DNA of 64,000 bases from Lepiota brunneoincarnata (lineage: Eukaryota; Basidiomycota; Agaricomycetes; Agaricales; Agaricaceae), in the NCBI GenBank assembly GCA_023014365.1, contig JAEBUN010000004.1:1736001-1800000 (forward strand), read 5' to 3'. A program made the translations under genes and the position numbers. Shown here in pieces: positions 33,737 to 45,903 of the stretch. Positions within the stretch are counted from its first letter, which is position 1. Each line of letters opens with the position of its first letter. The notes under the pieces were generated by a model that did no database searches, was not told where the DNA came from, and saw nothing but the letters and a program-made list of their open reading frames with translations.

Positions 33737-34515
33737 ATGTCGCACCGTGTCGGACCATTCGAGATCAATCCTTTAACCAACGAGCCATTCCTTCATTTGC
33801 GAAAAGCACCGGAGCATCATCATCACGCCCCCACGCCCAAGCGATGTGCCGTTCATTGTTCCTCCACTGAATGATAACCGCGTGTACATATGGCCTATTG
33901 GCCCTCATCCATATTACCCTGGTATGCACGAAAGACTAGAATATGCACAGCCGTTCATAGAGAAGATTAAGTCTGATTGTGATCAGGCCATGCAAGAGCT
34001 AACCAGTGGGAATGGGGCAGACGGTCCAGTAATTCTGACCCATAGCCCGGTCAGGTTCTTGAGAGAGCTTCGGAATGATGGTAGCGATATTTTCTTGGGC
34101 GACATCGGGATTACCAGGTGCGCAGAAGTTGGCCTTACTTGAGAGCCCCAAGCGCGAGAGTGCGACGAATCCTGCACTTCCAGCCGGGCACCTGGAAATA
34201 GTGTGGAGTATTGGAAGTAAGTACACAGACTTGTTTCACCAACTGATACTGCACTTACTCGGCTCGCAGATTTTCTTGTGCCCAGCTACCATGGTCGGGG
34301 TATCATGACAGACGCTGTGGACACCGTTATCAATGATATTGCAAGGACCATACCTTGGAGCACAGCACATCGTCGCGACGACGTTCCTTGGAAACGAAGG
34401 TGAATAGCATGAAGGTATTTTCGAAGAATGGGTTCGGCTTAACGCGGCAGCTGGTGGATGGGGTTCAGGTCAGAGGCAAATTGCAGAGTCGGAACGTATT
34501 CAGTTGTCATTTTGA
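33737..34515 (+). pseudogene. GNAT acetyltransferase (copy C), frame-disrupted
   Basis: Seen: MSHRVGPFEINPLTNEPFLH, IVPPLNDNRVY, PYYPGMHERLEYAQPFIEKI, SPVRFLRELRNDGSDIFLGD, FLVPSYHGRGIMTDAVDTVI and KVFSKNGFGLTRQL align along copy B with a normal intron near 34217-34269. The frame is lost at four places (33802-33805, about 34125, 34353-34354, about 34400), each time by one extra base. The acetyl-CoA loop GRGI is intact. If the insertions are assembly errors, this copy, not B, would be the catalytically competent one. Its end overlaps the tail of the minus-strand nucleotidyltransferase-like gene. Confidence 0.7.
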
Positions 34516-35388
34516 TGTGCCACACTCTTGCAGAGTGGAAGAGGCGGAGTGTGAGTTTGAAACACCCAGGCTCCTCCTAGTGTGTGATGATTCAGGTACA
34601 TAACGGGATATCAGACTTGGTACGTCATGGCAGAGGAGAGGTGAATCCCAGCCTAGCCCATCCGTGTGCAGTCTCCGGATGCTGGCCGATATATTCTTGT
34701 ACACCTCATGTAAAAACCACTGTTCCAGCCATGTCTGGTTCTCGAGACATTCGTCTCGTCCCATTGCTACTGCGAGCAAGTCCTCGATGTTACGAATGTC
34801 ATTCTGCTGATTCGTGGATGCCCAAGCTTTGGTGGAAGCCAGGTGTGCTTTCCAAGCTTGAACTTTGTGTAGCAGGATAGGAAAGAGTGGCACGATCGGT
34901 ATTTGGTAACTGGAGTAGGTGATTTTGTCGCTCGGGACTCGCGGGAGATGGATCATTCCGGGAGTAAATAAGTCAACCCGACAGTTCTCTTTGGGCGACG
35001 GAAGGTTGTACCAGAGAACGCGGTAAAATGCTTGGGGGTTCGCGGTAGGCTTCGCCCAGTAAAACAACGGCTCGGTCGAGACAAGATAGTTCTTCAGTTC
35101 GTCAGGCTGCTCGTCAGTCATGACGAGAACATCAATATCCTACATCCTAACAGTTGAGTTTCTCGTTCTTTTCGCAGGGTTTAAAGGAACCTGGACATTT
35201 GGTATTCTCGTGATGCCGTGTTCATGACCTGCAGCACTACCAACAAGGCAGCATGTCAAACCTCTGACGGCCAGAAGGTCTGTCACAATTTTGGAGACGA
35301 GACGGATTTCAGTTATGGAGAGATCTGAGCTACCCATGATACTGGTTGCCATTATACATGTCCTTGGTACGTGTGAAAGCTCCTGCAT
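34507..35388 (-). CDS. Nucleotidyltransferase-fold protein, basidiomycete-type
   Basis: Seen: two exons, about 35197-35388 and 34507-35139. The N-terminus has LTCCLVGSAAGHEHGITRIP followed by NDIDVLVMTDEQPDEL: a G-S/A start and a DxD pair, as in minimal nucleotidyltransferases. Then FYRVLWYNLPSP, CRVDLFTPGMIHLP (a possible third acidic residue), PLFPILLHKVQAWKAHL and a C-terminal helical part. Family role is not established; transfer of a nucleotide to an unknown acceptor is inferred from the fold only. Start may be ATG 35388 or the later MGSSDLS. Divergent from Sho1, 90 bp between starts. Confidence 0.7.
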
Positions 35389-35477
35389 ATATTGTTCCCA
35401 CGGTAGGTTGGCTACTTTGCCCTTGCCAACTTGTCTTTGTACTCCTCAGCTATACTCACCCCCGACCAGTCCAACTC

Positions 35478-36710
35478 ATGCCACCCCGCGGAAGCGAAGG
35501 CCTCGATTTCAGCCCGATATTCAACCATTACCCCTTCCTCTTCACCTCCTTGCTTGCCATTGTCAGTAGCACCCCGGGCTCCCCGTCCTACCATCTTGGC
35601 TAATCAGGCTCTGTTCGTTCATAGGCTGCCTGGTTTATCTCCTTCGTCTCCCAAGCCTTCTTAGAGGCACGAGGTATGTGTCAAGTTTCTGCTACTCGAG
35701 TTCCGTCGCGCCGACCGTAATCCCCAGGTGTTTTGCCCGGTTCCTCATGGTTCGCCATATTTCTTCAGCTCTTCCTCATTCTTGGTGTCCTCTACACACT
35801 CGCCTCGGACGCAATATCTATGCATCGCTTTCAGATATCAGTGTTTGGTGCTGTCGCAATCGTGTTCGCCGTCATGAGCGTTGATTTCAACGACCCCAGG
35901 CCTGCTCGAAAAGCTATGTCTGCTGGCTGGCTCATCCTCTCCATTGTGAACATTCTCTGGGTCCTTTACTTCACGTCCGAGGAGGATTCCCTCGCGTTCC
36001 ATATCTTCAACTCTATGGGGACCGCCGGACTCACACCTCCCTCACGTCGCCGTCGGACGCGCACGCAGTCCTCCATGCACAATATGGGCGGCGGGAATGG
36101 CTATGCAGCTGGCTATACCTCGGGAGGCGGTATCGGCTCACAGGATGGAGGGTACGATACGAAGATTGGAGTTGGTTATGGGAGTGGTGGGGGTAATGTT
36201 CTTCGAAGCCAAAACAGCTTCGCTGCAAGTATCGACGCTGCCAACAAGAGCATTGGTGCTGGTCAAGGTGGTCCAGGGAGCATAAATAATGCTGCTGGAA
36301 CCAATGCTGGTTCGGTCGCAGGAGACGGCGGCCCTCACTCACCGCTCATGGCAGGTATCGGTGCCGGAGGTTCACAAGTAAACAGCTCTACTGCAGAGCC
36401 TGTTGCATCACAACAGGCCGAAACTTTCGCCTACAAAGCACGAGCATTATATGCTTGTAGGTGATCTTTCTCTTGTGCATTCCCAATCACTGAATGATGT
36501 TGCCAGATACCGCAAATCCTGACGATCCTAATGAGATATCATTCAGCAAAGGCGAAACCCTGGACATTGTAGATAAGAATGGTAAATGGTGGCAGGCTAG
36601 GAAGGCTGATGGCACAGTAGGAAGTAAGCCGAATTATTACCCTACACCCCCATGGTTCCAAGCTCATGGTTTTTACAGTCGCACCGTCCAACTATCTCTC
36701 ACTCGTCTAA
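35478..36710 (+). CDS. SHO1: Sho1-type osmosensor (four TM segments + SH3)
   Basis: Seen: exons about 35478-35561, 35625-35673, 35728-36456, 36507-36623 and 36679-36710. N-terminus [20 protein letters not shown], then four hydrophobic segments in about 120 residues (including [31 protein letters not shown] and [14 protein letters not shown]). A Gly/Ser/Asn-rich linker of about 150 residues follows, then a C-terminal SH3 domain: [49 protein letters not shown]. Family: plasma-membrane sensor/scaffold that recruits Pbs2 and Ste11 via SH3 in the HOG and invasive-growth pathways. The SH3 is completed only by a 32-nt last exon. Confidence 0.95.
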
Positions 36711-37396
36711 AAGTCATCGCAACATAGGGCACGTTTCCATGTTTTATCCATGCAGCAAGTATTGCATTTTTGGCAGTCTCACGCTATCTTACGAATTCCC
36801 GAATTGGCTATCTTCTACGTGTCTGCGCGTATTATTTTGATTTCTTTCCCTTACCCCTCACCTCTTTTATTCCCTTGTGAATAACCCCCCCTTTTACCTT
36901 AGGTAGTCGATATCCTTGGTTTCTTCACGTACATTCCTCAGATCCCCTTATCTACTTCGACGGCTGTATTTGTACGACTGCGTTGCGTTTCATATCTCGC
37001 GTGTACGGTCTACCCAATCTCTTCAGCAGACACGAACCTGATCAATACCAGTCCTACAAAAATATGGATTTATTACTACTGTCCATAGAGCAACAGCTCC
37101 GCCTGGAGACTCGCTGCTCCTATCTCCCCCTTGTAATCTTTGAAGGAATCAGTTCTGAAATATTAAATATTTGCCTATAGTTTCAACGGTTGCCACCCTT
37201 TTGAGTGGTATGCCCTGGACTAGCTTGCAACTGTGACCATCACGGAAGCACGCTACTCGAAATGCAGAAGGCTTCCCCATGATACAGCCACGCACAGACA
37301 ATAACAATTACAAAGCTGACGGACGAAAGAGCAGGTAAGAATACACCGAGAGCGAATCTACTGGCAAGATCTCATGCACAAATCCTTCCTCTGCAC
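36711..37396. other. Intergenic stretch between convergent genes
   Basis: About 690 bp between the Sho1 stop and the RNF10-like stop, presumably two 3' UTRs. Short frames present have no support, and I see no repeat or RNA gene. Confidence 0.5.
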
Positions 37397-39602
37397 CTAC
37401 CGCCGTCGCGCACTGCCGCCACCAAGAACCACAAGCTTCGTACCTTTTTTCTTTTTTCCACCAGCCTTCTGTTCCAGTTCATGCCATGCGGCATCAACAT
37501 CCCACTCATCTTCCACGGGCGAGGACGCCCTTTGCTGTCTACGATTTGGTGCCTGTGAGGGAGTGGAATAAAGTGCAGAAGCAAAACTCCTTGCCCCCCA
37601 AGCACCTGCCATTGTCTGTTGTTGAGAGAGGGGCACAGGTGACTGCTGCGGAGGTGAGAACAAAGTAGATGATGACAACTCAGACTCTTGCGGCATCAAG
37701 AACGCAGAAAAGTCATCCACAGGTGCTTGTTCATGGACGATGATCGGAGGCGGAGGCGGATGCGGGGTGGAATGTGGCGATATCCAGGATTTCTCCTTCT
37801 CTTTCTCCTTTTCTTCTGCTCTCGCTTTGGCTCTGTCGTCTTTCTTCCCCTTCTCCTTCCGCCTCGCCGTCCGCGATTTCAGCGCCCCTTCGAAGTTCTT
37901 CAGACCCTCTGCACCAACAACACCTTCCAAGCCCGCTTCGATGAATACAACATCAGCACCTTCTGGCATATGAGCGAGATACTTGCATCGCTTTCGTAGA
38001 TCATCATCTACTGTTCCCTCCGAGTATGCTTCCACACGAACAGTAATATCATCAGAGAATGAGGAGTAACTGCTAAAATGCGAAAGCAGAATCCTAATAT
38101 CGAGCGGATGCAGATAAATGGGCAGACCCGACGCAGCCTGGTAATAATAGTAGGAAGACGTGGAAGGCGGCGGTGGGTTGATATTTCGTCGTTGGCGAGG
38201 CTGAGCGCGGTACTGCGCTGATGCTGACGTCGGTAGGGACTCCTGCAAAATAGGTGTCTGACAATGCTTGGAGGGCAGATTCGACATTGGTATATGTGCT
38301 CCCCGCGATTTCAGGGCAAGCAAATTGGTAGGAACCTCTTCCTCTGTGGTTCGGGGCCTGGTTTGCGATGATTCCTCTTCTTTCCGCCTTCGTGCTCGGA
38401 GAGCGAGACGTGTTTCCAGGTCGTGTTGGTCCTTAAGTGCCTTGTCGATTTGCTCCCGGAGTACGGGCGTATCCAGGGCGGATGCCTTTGCAATTTGTTG
38501 CTGGACCTTAGCCTCAGCTCCATCCACAAACGAGACGCTAAGATCGTCATTCATACCAACAAGAATACGGCGCTCTGAAGCTAGCTCCTCCAGATCTCTG
38601 GTTAGGTCCGAGACGAGGTAAGAGGGCGTGGCAAGCATGAACTTGGAAAAATTGTAGACGTCGGGCAAGAAATGAAAAGGTGCTTGGTGAGGTGGTATTA
38701 GATCAGAGGGCCAAGTGTGAGAGCGGGGCAGAGCGAGTGTCGTAATTTGTGGGCGTTGGATGAGGCGCATGCGGAGGGACGATCCCAGGTGGAATGTAGT
38801 CTCGAAGGTGTTGTCAAGAGTAGATGAAGAAGATGAGGCTTCAGAACAACCATTGACATCATCGGCAGTGTCGACTCTTCCATCGAACCACTTGACACAT
38901 TTGAGCTGTCGCTCATTCACCGAGTCAAAACAAATTGGGCACCGAGCCCATTTACTGTCCGAGGTGCCCAGATAGTGCAAGATGCAGGGGAAGCAGAAAA
39001 TCTGATGGGATAAGGGCTATTAAATTCCGACAACTTAAAGATGGCAAGAATGGGAGACTAACGTGACCACACTTGGTCATTCGGGGAGCAACGGGGGGGA
39101 ACAAGCAAATAGGGCAACTTATCTGGCCCTCATCCTGGGTAACAGATGGCTGTTCCCTGGCCATTGTAGCGGATACCAACATCGGAGACCGGGGTATAAT
39201 GACTTGCATGATGTCATGCCATTGGAAGAAACTAGACGCGGTCGTAAATAATGTTATCGCCTGAACAGGAGGGACACATGCATGTCTGGGTCAGCAAAAT
39301 GCACAGTGTAGTCGCCATTCGGAATCAAGACGAAGCGATACTGAGCATTTATGAAGCCTGCGATAGGAGATAAACGAGGAGGAGAGGCAGATAAAAAAAA
39401 AAACTAGCTTACGCTCTTTGATCCATACACCATGCGCAGTGCCAGTCCTCCTACCTCTCCGAGGAATGCTTGAGAATGGTCGTGTCTGTCTCGGGGGTAA
39501 AGTGAAATTGAGGAGATGGTTCAGGTTCATGGACTGATCAGAAGCCATCTTAGGCATGCGCTTGGGGGTAGGGGGCTGGTTAGCAGCTGGGAGACCCGAC
39601 AT
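37397..39602 (-). CDS. RNF10/Mag2-like RING finger protein
   Basis: Seen: exons about 39413-39602, 39278-39357, 39063-39231 and 37397-39001. Landmarks: NLNHLLNFTLPPRQ, FINAQYRFVLIPNGDYTVHF, the RING core CPICLFPPVAPRMTKCGHIF, CFPCILHY, CPICFDSVNERQLK, then FDDITVRVEAYSEGTVDDDL and a basic/acidic Lys/Glu-rich tail. In yeast Mag2 and human RNF10 this architecture belongs to an E3 ligase that ubiquitinates 40S proteins on stalled ribosomes (family knowledge). The Cys/His spacing of the C3HC4 finger is complete. The junction before FFQWHDIM has one surplus T (39229-39231). Divergent from the WBP11 gene. Confidence 0.9.
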
Positions 39603-39768
39603 TTGGCATGGGCGACGCAGTGGCTTGGAGCGTCAGGGCGATGGCGGGAGAATGTCAGGCGACGGTGAGCTGGGCCAGCTCCCTGGTAAGTGGGAAGGTT
39701 GTGTGATGAGTCAAATAGCCGAACTGACCGAGCACGAGCACGTGCCACTGCGTCTCCGACTTTCCTCC

Positions 39769-41442
39769 ATGCCAAAGAGCAGCCTCAATCCAGCAGACGC
39801 CTATCGTAAGTTTGCTATCGTGCTCTATCAACCATTCTGACCAGCTGCAGGCAAGGCACAACGCAAAAAAGAGCTCAAAAAGGCACGTTATACGCCCTCT
39901 CTCTTTCACAGAAGTTGCGGACTAACAGAACTCCGTGTAGTAGAACAAGGCCGAGCGTACCAAAGCCCGCGACTTCGCCCTTGTAAAGAAGGACACATCG
40001 GGTATGCTTGGTACAGTAGCTACTCTAGATACATATCTCACCATTTTTCAGAGCTTGAAGAGGAGATCGAACAACTCGAGTCTCCCAATGGCGACAAAGC
40101 CAGACTGACCGAGCTCAAGGCCGAACTAGAAAAGATCAACAATAAAAAAGAGGAATATGTCAAGGAACATCCTGAGCAGCGCGGTCTCGTATACCGCAGG
40201 CGGAGAAAACATAATGATGATGAACCAAAGGTCGAGAATGCCACTCCCCAGAAGAGGAATCTGTTTAACAAGAAGGGTCTACCGCGGCATCCAGAACGTA
40301 GTATTTATTACGACCCCGTTCTGAACCCGTATGGCGTCCCTCCTCCTGGCATGCCCTATATGGAGCGTCGTGAGCAACCTCTTTATCTCTGGTAAAGCGT
40401 ATCATGTACTTATCCCGAGATAGCACTGCGACCGGACGAGGTGGATACCGATGCAGGCATGTCTATTGATTATCATTCTGTAACGTTGTCTCATATTTCA
40501 CTCAGACGATGACGAAATTCCGATGCCGACGGGCCCCCCCCGCGGCGCAGAGCTGGTGGAGAGCGACGATGAGATATTTCTACCTGAAGGACCCCCTTCA
40601 ATGAAAAAGAAAGATGGTTCGTTGCGTGCAAGGGGAAGCGATAGCCTTTGCTCACCTTTTCTTTCTTTTGCAACCAGACTTACCGGCATCAGAACCTATC
40701 CCCGTTGCCGCCTCCTAACATTGCTCTACCTCCACCTCCAGGTTTCCCAGTTGGAATACCCCCTCCCCCACCAGGCATCCCTCCTAGCGTTACAGTACCT
40801 CTGCCACCTCCACCTCCATCAGGATTCCCTCCCGCCTCGACCTCACCGCCTCAATGGTTCCCCGGAATCGCACTTCCCGGAGTACCATTCCAAGCAGGTG
40901 TCCCTTATCCCCCTCCGCCGCTCCCACCTCCAGGTTTCTTTCCCCGCCATCAATCGGCCTCGTCCATACAAGACCCCCTCTCCTCCATCCCTCACGTGAC
41001 CTACCAAGCGCATCGTGCAGGACAATCGCCTTCGCGCTCCTCACTCCCCCATAATCCATCTCTCCCCCCCAAGCCGACAGCCGCAGCGGAACTCGCGAAT
41101 GCAACCGTTGTTGCCGCGCCCCAACTCCGCAACTTTAAGAAAGAGGCAACTGCGTTTGTACCGACCTCCTTGAAACGGAAAAAACCAAATCCAAGCGTCG
41201 GTTTGGGTGCCAAAGTCAACGCAGCCCCTTCCCTGGGTCTTGCAACGTCTACAGATGGGACAAAACCTGATGAGCCCGGACCCCCTTCGGACCGGCCAGA
41301 CCTTGTTAACATGCTAAAAAATCAATTTGGACTTACTGCCCCAGGCCCATTAGCTGGTGCGAAGCAAGTAGAGGCAAAGAAGAACGATGACTATGCAAAG
41401 TTCGTGGAGGAAATAAGCGACATACTGGGGCCCCAGCCATGA
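39769..41442 (+). CDS. WBP11-like splicing factor (Wbp11 domain + proline-rich tail)
   Basis: Seen: exons about 39769-39805, 39851-39882, 39944-40001, 40052-40369, 40424-40456, 40506-40616 and 40678-41442. N-terminus MPKSSLNPADAYRKAQRKKE then LKKNKAERTKARDFAL is the Wbp11 signature. A coiled coil (ELEEEIEQLESPNGD) and SIYYDPVLNPYGVPPPGMPY follow. Then come a long Pro tract (PPPPGFPVGIPPPPPGI) that would bind WW domains and a C-terminal NMLKNQFGL motif. Family: nuclear pre-mRNA splicing factor that binds WW proteins and PP1. Two introns start with GC (AAG/GCACGT and CAG/GCATGT). The join into the Pro-rich exon is out of phase by one base. Confidence 0.9.
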
Positions 41443-41712
41443 AATCTCGATATAGTTGACTCTCCTATCATTAAGCTGTGCGATTTCTATTTACTTAGAT
41501 CTTTAAAACAGTTGCATATACACCTTTTAAAGAAACATATTTTCACACCCAATTTCGGTCAGCTGGTTACCCGGCGTTCCTCACCCTCCCCATTCATCTA
41601 TATGCCGAGGAGGGCATGTGCGAGACCAACGTCTAAGACCGACTATCTAAACTTTCCTAACTACCCACTCTGAGCCAAGTGTCTAGCACCCCGTCCGATA
41701 ACTATTCGAAGG

Positions 41713-43070
41713 ATGTCCACAGGGTCAGAAACCATTCTACTGCAGCCACGCCCATATGCTCAACACTCAGGACAACTTCTACTGCTGCCTCTTCTGCCAC
41801 AGCGCAAGCCATCAAAACCCCTACCTGCTGAGGTGTGGAGCGAGATCTTTGCATTTGCGGTGGCTAGTGGAGATGGTAGATCTGCAACACGGGCTTTCTC
41901 GTTGTTGACTATTTGCAAACCCTTCCAAGTACCGTTCTCATTCCAACTCAGGGTTTTATCAGCCACTAACTAACATCCTGACAGGATGTCATTCTCCGAA
42001 TCCTATACTCCAAGGTCGAGATCTCCGATATAGGCGACCTCGAAAAGTTCTATAAGCGCCTATACGCTGCAGACCAGAAATGGGATTCTATCCGTAGAAT
42101 ACCATACTCGACTCCAGGGCGCTGGGTACAAGAACTAGACCTATCGCAGTTAGCATTCGAGGGCTCTAAACAGGCACTCCTCTTCGACTCACTCCTCACC
42201 CAGCTCTTCCCTCTCACACCCTTCCTTCAACACCTCTCTATAAATCCTTCCTTCGTCGTCAGCCGGAGGGCTCTCAACTCTCTAGCACAGCGCGAGGGTT
42301 CTATCAACATCCGCACCCTCAAAGGGCTCTGCTACTTTTGTCCTCCATCCATAACGCTAGATGAAGACCCTTTCGTCCGGCTCTTGCGATGTTGTCCCAA
42401 CATCGAACAGCTTGAGCTAATCGGTCAAGGCCCTGACCCTACCGAGTTCGAGTTCATCCTCGAGGGGCCCTTTAGCGAGGCAGTGCATCATCCAATTTCA
42501 CAAGAATCTCTCAACTTACCCAATCTGCGGAATCTGACCATTCTCTCGATGCACTCCTCCCTTCTGATGCTTGCTCTACTCTACTCACCCCTCCCAGCTC
42601 TTCAGAAGTTGATGATAACCCCCTATGATGATATTCCGCACCCTACTTCCCTCGCGTCGGAGTTTATTGTCACACACGGACCAGCTCTTCGTTCTCTACT
42701 TTTGCTCACACCCAAATCGTGGCCTACGAGACTTCACCCTTCTCCAAAAAACCTTCTCCGATCTACTCCTGTCCTACGACACCTCTCTCTGGAGAACCCG
42801 CTGCCCCGTTTATCACTCATCGATAAACATCCACTGGAGATTCTGTCCATCCCCCGCCCTAGTGCAGATTTTTGGCCGGTACTTGAAAAGCTGCTGCCTC
42901 TCCTACCACGTTTACATGTGGTGCGCGCACGGGAGGTCAAGTGGCTGAAGAAAGGACTTTCCTCGATGGCCCAGGAAGCGGGTATACAAGGTGAAATGAA
43001 AGAATGGCGAAGACGATTGTTGCGTAGAGGGATACGTGTTCTTGACGCTGACTGGAACGAGTTCACATGA
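41713..43070 (+). CDS. F-box/LRR-type protein
   Basis: Seen: two exons (about 41713-41928 and 41985-43070). The F-box-like start is KPLPAEVWSEIFAFAVASGD; the fold then continues DVILRILYSKVEISDIGDLE. Behind it are leucine-rich repeats: WVQELDLSQLAF, LTPFLQHLSINPSFVV, CCPNIEQLELIGQ, LPNLRNLTILSMHSSLLM, LPALQKLMITPYDD, TPVLRHLSLENPLPRLS. Such proteins are substrate receptors of SCF ubiquitin ligases and are expanded in Agaricomycetes. The target is unknown. The long 3' exon lacks in-frame ATGs in its first 400 bp, so ab initio callers may miss its start. Confidence 0.82.
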
Positions 43071-43221
43071 CACATCCACCCAATATTCATCTCCTCCCCT
43101 TTCACTTCCTCACCGCTCAGTTTATAACATTTGTTGCTGTTCCATAGTTATTCCAGTGTATTTATCCTTGTCGGTATATAAACAAGCACATTGCTTCATC
43201 CCCTCTCATACGAGATGTATC

Positions 43222-44984
43222 TTACAAAGCCGCCTTGGCAGACAGGAAAGCTCGGTTACCGTCCAACCTCTCGAGCGCGATATCAACTTCCTTCTTGAGG
43301 TCATGATGCCAGACAGGTTCCCAAATATCGGCTAATTGCTGTTGAGCCCATGTAACCCCACATCCAGGTTTGCCGAAACTATCATATATTTGCCCGGCCC
43401 TGGCGCTCTCAGCTAGGACCATGTTAGCACGACGCGGCCGCAGATCATCATACACCTGGAGCACAAGCTGCAACAAGCGGTTAGCTCATGAACTTTGGAC
43501 GTGTCGGCTGACAGCGCTAACTATACCTCGAGGTTGGATAGCCTAGTTGCTGGGTGCCCCAGTAAACGGCAGAGGACGTAGACATCCTCGAATCCCTGGC
43601 CCACACCTGCCCCAAGATGAGGCTGCATAGCATGTGCCTACTCGCGTAATCAGTAATTTTGTAGAGAGGGAAGTTGAGGATTCACGTACAGAGTCACCAA
43701 CCAGGACAATCCTCCCAGTCACGTAGCTTTTGAGAGGCGGGTTAATCGCATGGATAGACCATTTACTCGGGTTTTCAACATGATCCACAATAATTCTTGC
43801 ATCGTCTCCCCAGTCGTTGTACAAACCTCGAACCTCGGATCTTGTGACACTTTCCACCCATGGTCCTTCTAACGGCGGCCCTGCAGGCTTTGAGTGATCA
43901 CTGGAAAATAGCACAACGTTGATCTGCTCGATATGGCAGCAGCATAAATACACGCCCTCAGTCCTTGAACCTGAGCACGGACCATATTTGTTCCCTGCAT
44001 TGGGAAGGTGATTATATGCTACGATGGGTGGGTAAACAAACTCAGTAGCAGGTGATCTAGGGACCAACCTTGTCTACTCCCATCCAACACAAAGGCATCT
44101 TGTTTATCTCAGTCTTGACACCCGCCTTCAATAAGGAGTCATGAGGTACTAGACCTCGATACACAACCATGTTATGGAAAACGAGGTTCCTAGATTGTAC
44201 GTTACGGACGAAGGAGTCGCGGATGGTACTTTTGATCCCATCGGCTCCCACAACGAGGTCTGTTTCGTGTGTCGTTCCATCCTCAAAGTCCAGGCGATAC
44301 CTTCCCGATACCAAAGCCGTTACGAGAACGCACTTCTTGTTAAGATGGAGAGATTTCGGATCCAGGAGAGGCAGCAGGGCATCTAGGAATGCAGGCCTGT
44401 ATAATTGGTTTAGAACGATCCAATGGTGCACCATAATTATCGCGATTGACCTATATATCCCTATTCCATATTGGCCAGAATGTTTGGCATACTAGCAGGA
44501 GTTTGAACCCAATATCAATGTGGTGCGAAAGCCCCTTACATCGTAGATGACTTCATGTTGGCCAGGACCAGATACAAAAATGAAGCTTCGCAGGGTTGGT
44601 TTCTTGGTGTCAGTTTTCTGCATCACAGGCTCCAGAATACCCAGCCCGTCGAGAGCGCGGATAGCATTGAGACCTTGCCCTTGGGATCAATGGATCAATC
44701 TAGCTTCCGAGTCCACTGCGCCTTTACCTAGTCCAACGCCCGCGCCCACTTCACCAAATGCGGGCTTGAAGATGTGGTCAAGGACTCGGCAATATGTTAG
44801 AGGTAATAACATACGGCAGCCTCAAAGACATCCGCATGGATGCCCTGCCTTGCCAATCCAATAGCGCTTTCCACACATGGTGTGAGTTATGGCTGCGAAG
44901 GGGCTGCGAAGGAGGGGAATACCATGCCAAGCCACACATCCCGCCACCGACGATGGCAACGCGAAAATCCTTTGTTGGGGGCAT
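43222..44984 (-). CDS. FAD-dependent monooxygenase (salicylate hydroxylase-like)
   Basis: Seen: dinucleotide-binding motif RVAIVGGGMCGLACAIGLAR at residues about 8-28, then GIHADVFEAA, FGEVGAGVGLGQGLNAIRAL, DLVVGADGIKSTIRDSFVRN (the DG motif) and VLVGDSAHAMQPHLGAGVGQ (the GD motif), and a helical C-terminus. All three flavin-hydroxylase fingerprints are present. Family: group A flavoprotein monooxygenases that hydroxylate aromatic acids with NADH/NADPH; the substrate cannot be predicted. The region 44400-44560 between LPLL-type segments is poorly resolved (one join uncertain). The start is the ATG just before the Rossmann fold. No biosynthetic cluster is visible around it. Confidence 0.88.
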
Positions 44985-45156
44985 CACTTCCGATGAGGAC
45001 AAGAGGGAATAGGACCAGTAGAGGGCTTGTCCTCAGGATCCTGGGGCGCCATGAGTTCCCAGTTATAAGAGCATGGCGAAAATAGAATGGGCGTGAGAGC
45101 TCATGGGTTGGTCCCAGGCGCTCGAGTACTCCGAGAGCGCTTCGAATATTCCTTCA

Positions 45157-45868
45157 ATGCCCTCAAATCTCTTCTTCTCTACCTTTGAAGTCACTCGTCA
45201 GGCCTTCTACAGGACATCTCTCTCTTATGCTATCGTCAATCTCAAGCCAATCGTCCCAGGACGTGTGTTTGCCATCGCATCCAATCGTCTCCCACATAGC
45301 TAACCAAAAAATAGACGTCCTTGTTATCTCAACACGACTTGCGCCACGACTAGCCGACCTGGATGGTTAGTGGCAATCTGACCTACCAGAGGAACAATCT
45401 GTTGACAACTATGACAGCCTCCGAGTTGGCCTCGTTGATGCATAGCGTTCAGCGCGTTGGCAAGGTAATCGAACGCGCATATGGCGCCGATGGCTTGACT
45501 ATTGCATGCCAGGTAAATATATTAAAATATTTGCGGCTGTAGACGGACTATGGATATTTACGCAGGACGGCAAAGCGGCCGGCCAGAGTGTGCCACACGC
45601 ACACTTCCATTTGCTCCCTAGGAAAGCAGTTGGCGATTGCTTCTCCCACAACAATGACGCAGTTTACCCCGCCCTTGAAGAAGGGGAAAAGGATCTTCCA
45701 TCTAGCTTGGGGGAAACTCAACACATCCAGCCTTTCAGGGTCGACGCCGATGAAAACAGGAAACCTCGTTCACTAGTAGAAATGGAGCAGGAGGCCCGTT
45801 GGCTTAGCACCTTTTTTGAACCGGAGGAAACTCACCATTTGCCGGACTCCCTGATTTCGTACCTCTAA
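45157..45868 (+). CDS. Fhit/Hnt2-type diadenosine polyphosphate hydrolase (HIT family)
   Basis: Seen: exons about 45157-45262, 45315-45365, 45418-45512 and 45566-45868. MPSNLFFSTFEVTRQAFYRT, YAIVNLKPIVPGHVLVISTR, VQRVGKVIERAYGADGLTIA, then the catalytic DGKAAGQSVPHAHFHLLPRK with the HxHxHxx triad. The C-terminal extension is typical of Fhit (about 185 residues in total). Family: cleaves Ap3A/Ap4A to AMP plus ADP/ATP and acts as a signal-metabolite clearing enzyme. In fungi the family is also called Aph1/Hnt2. Divergent from the FAD monooxygenase; its stop is 36 bp from that of the next gene. Confidence 0.93.
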
Positions 45869-45903
45869 TACAATACAATGTACATAGATAGACATAGATA
45901 ACA

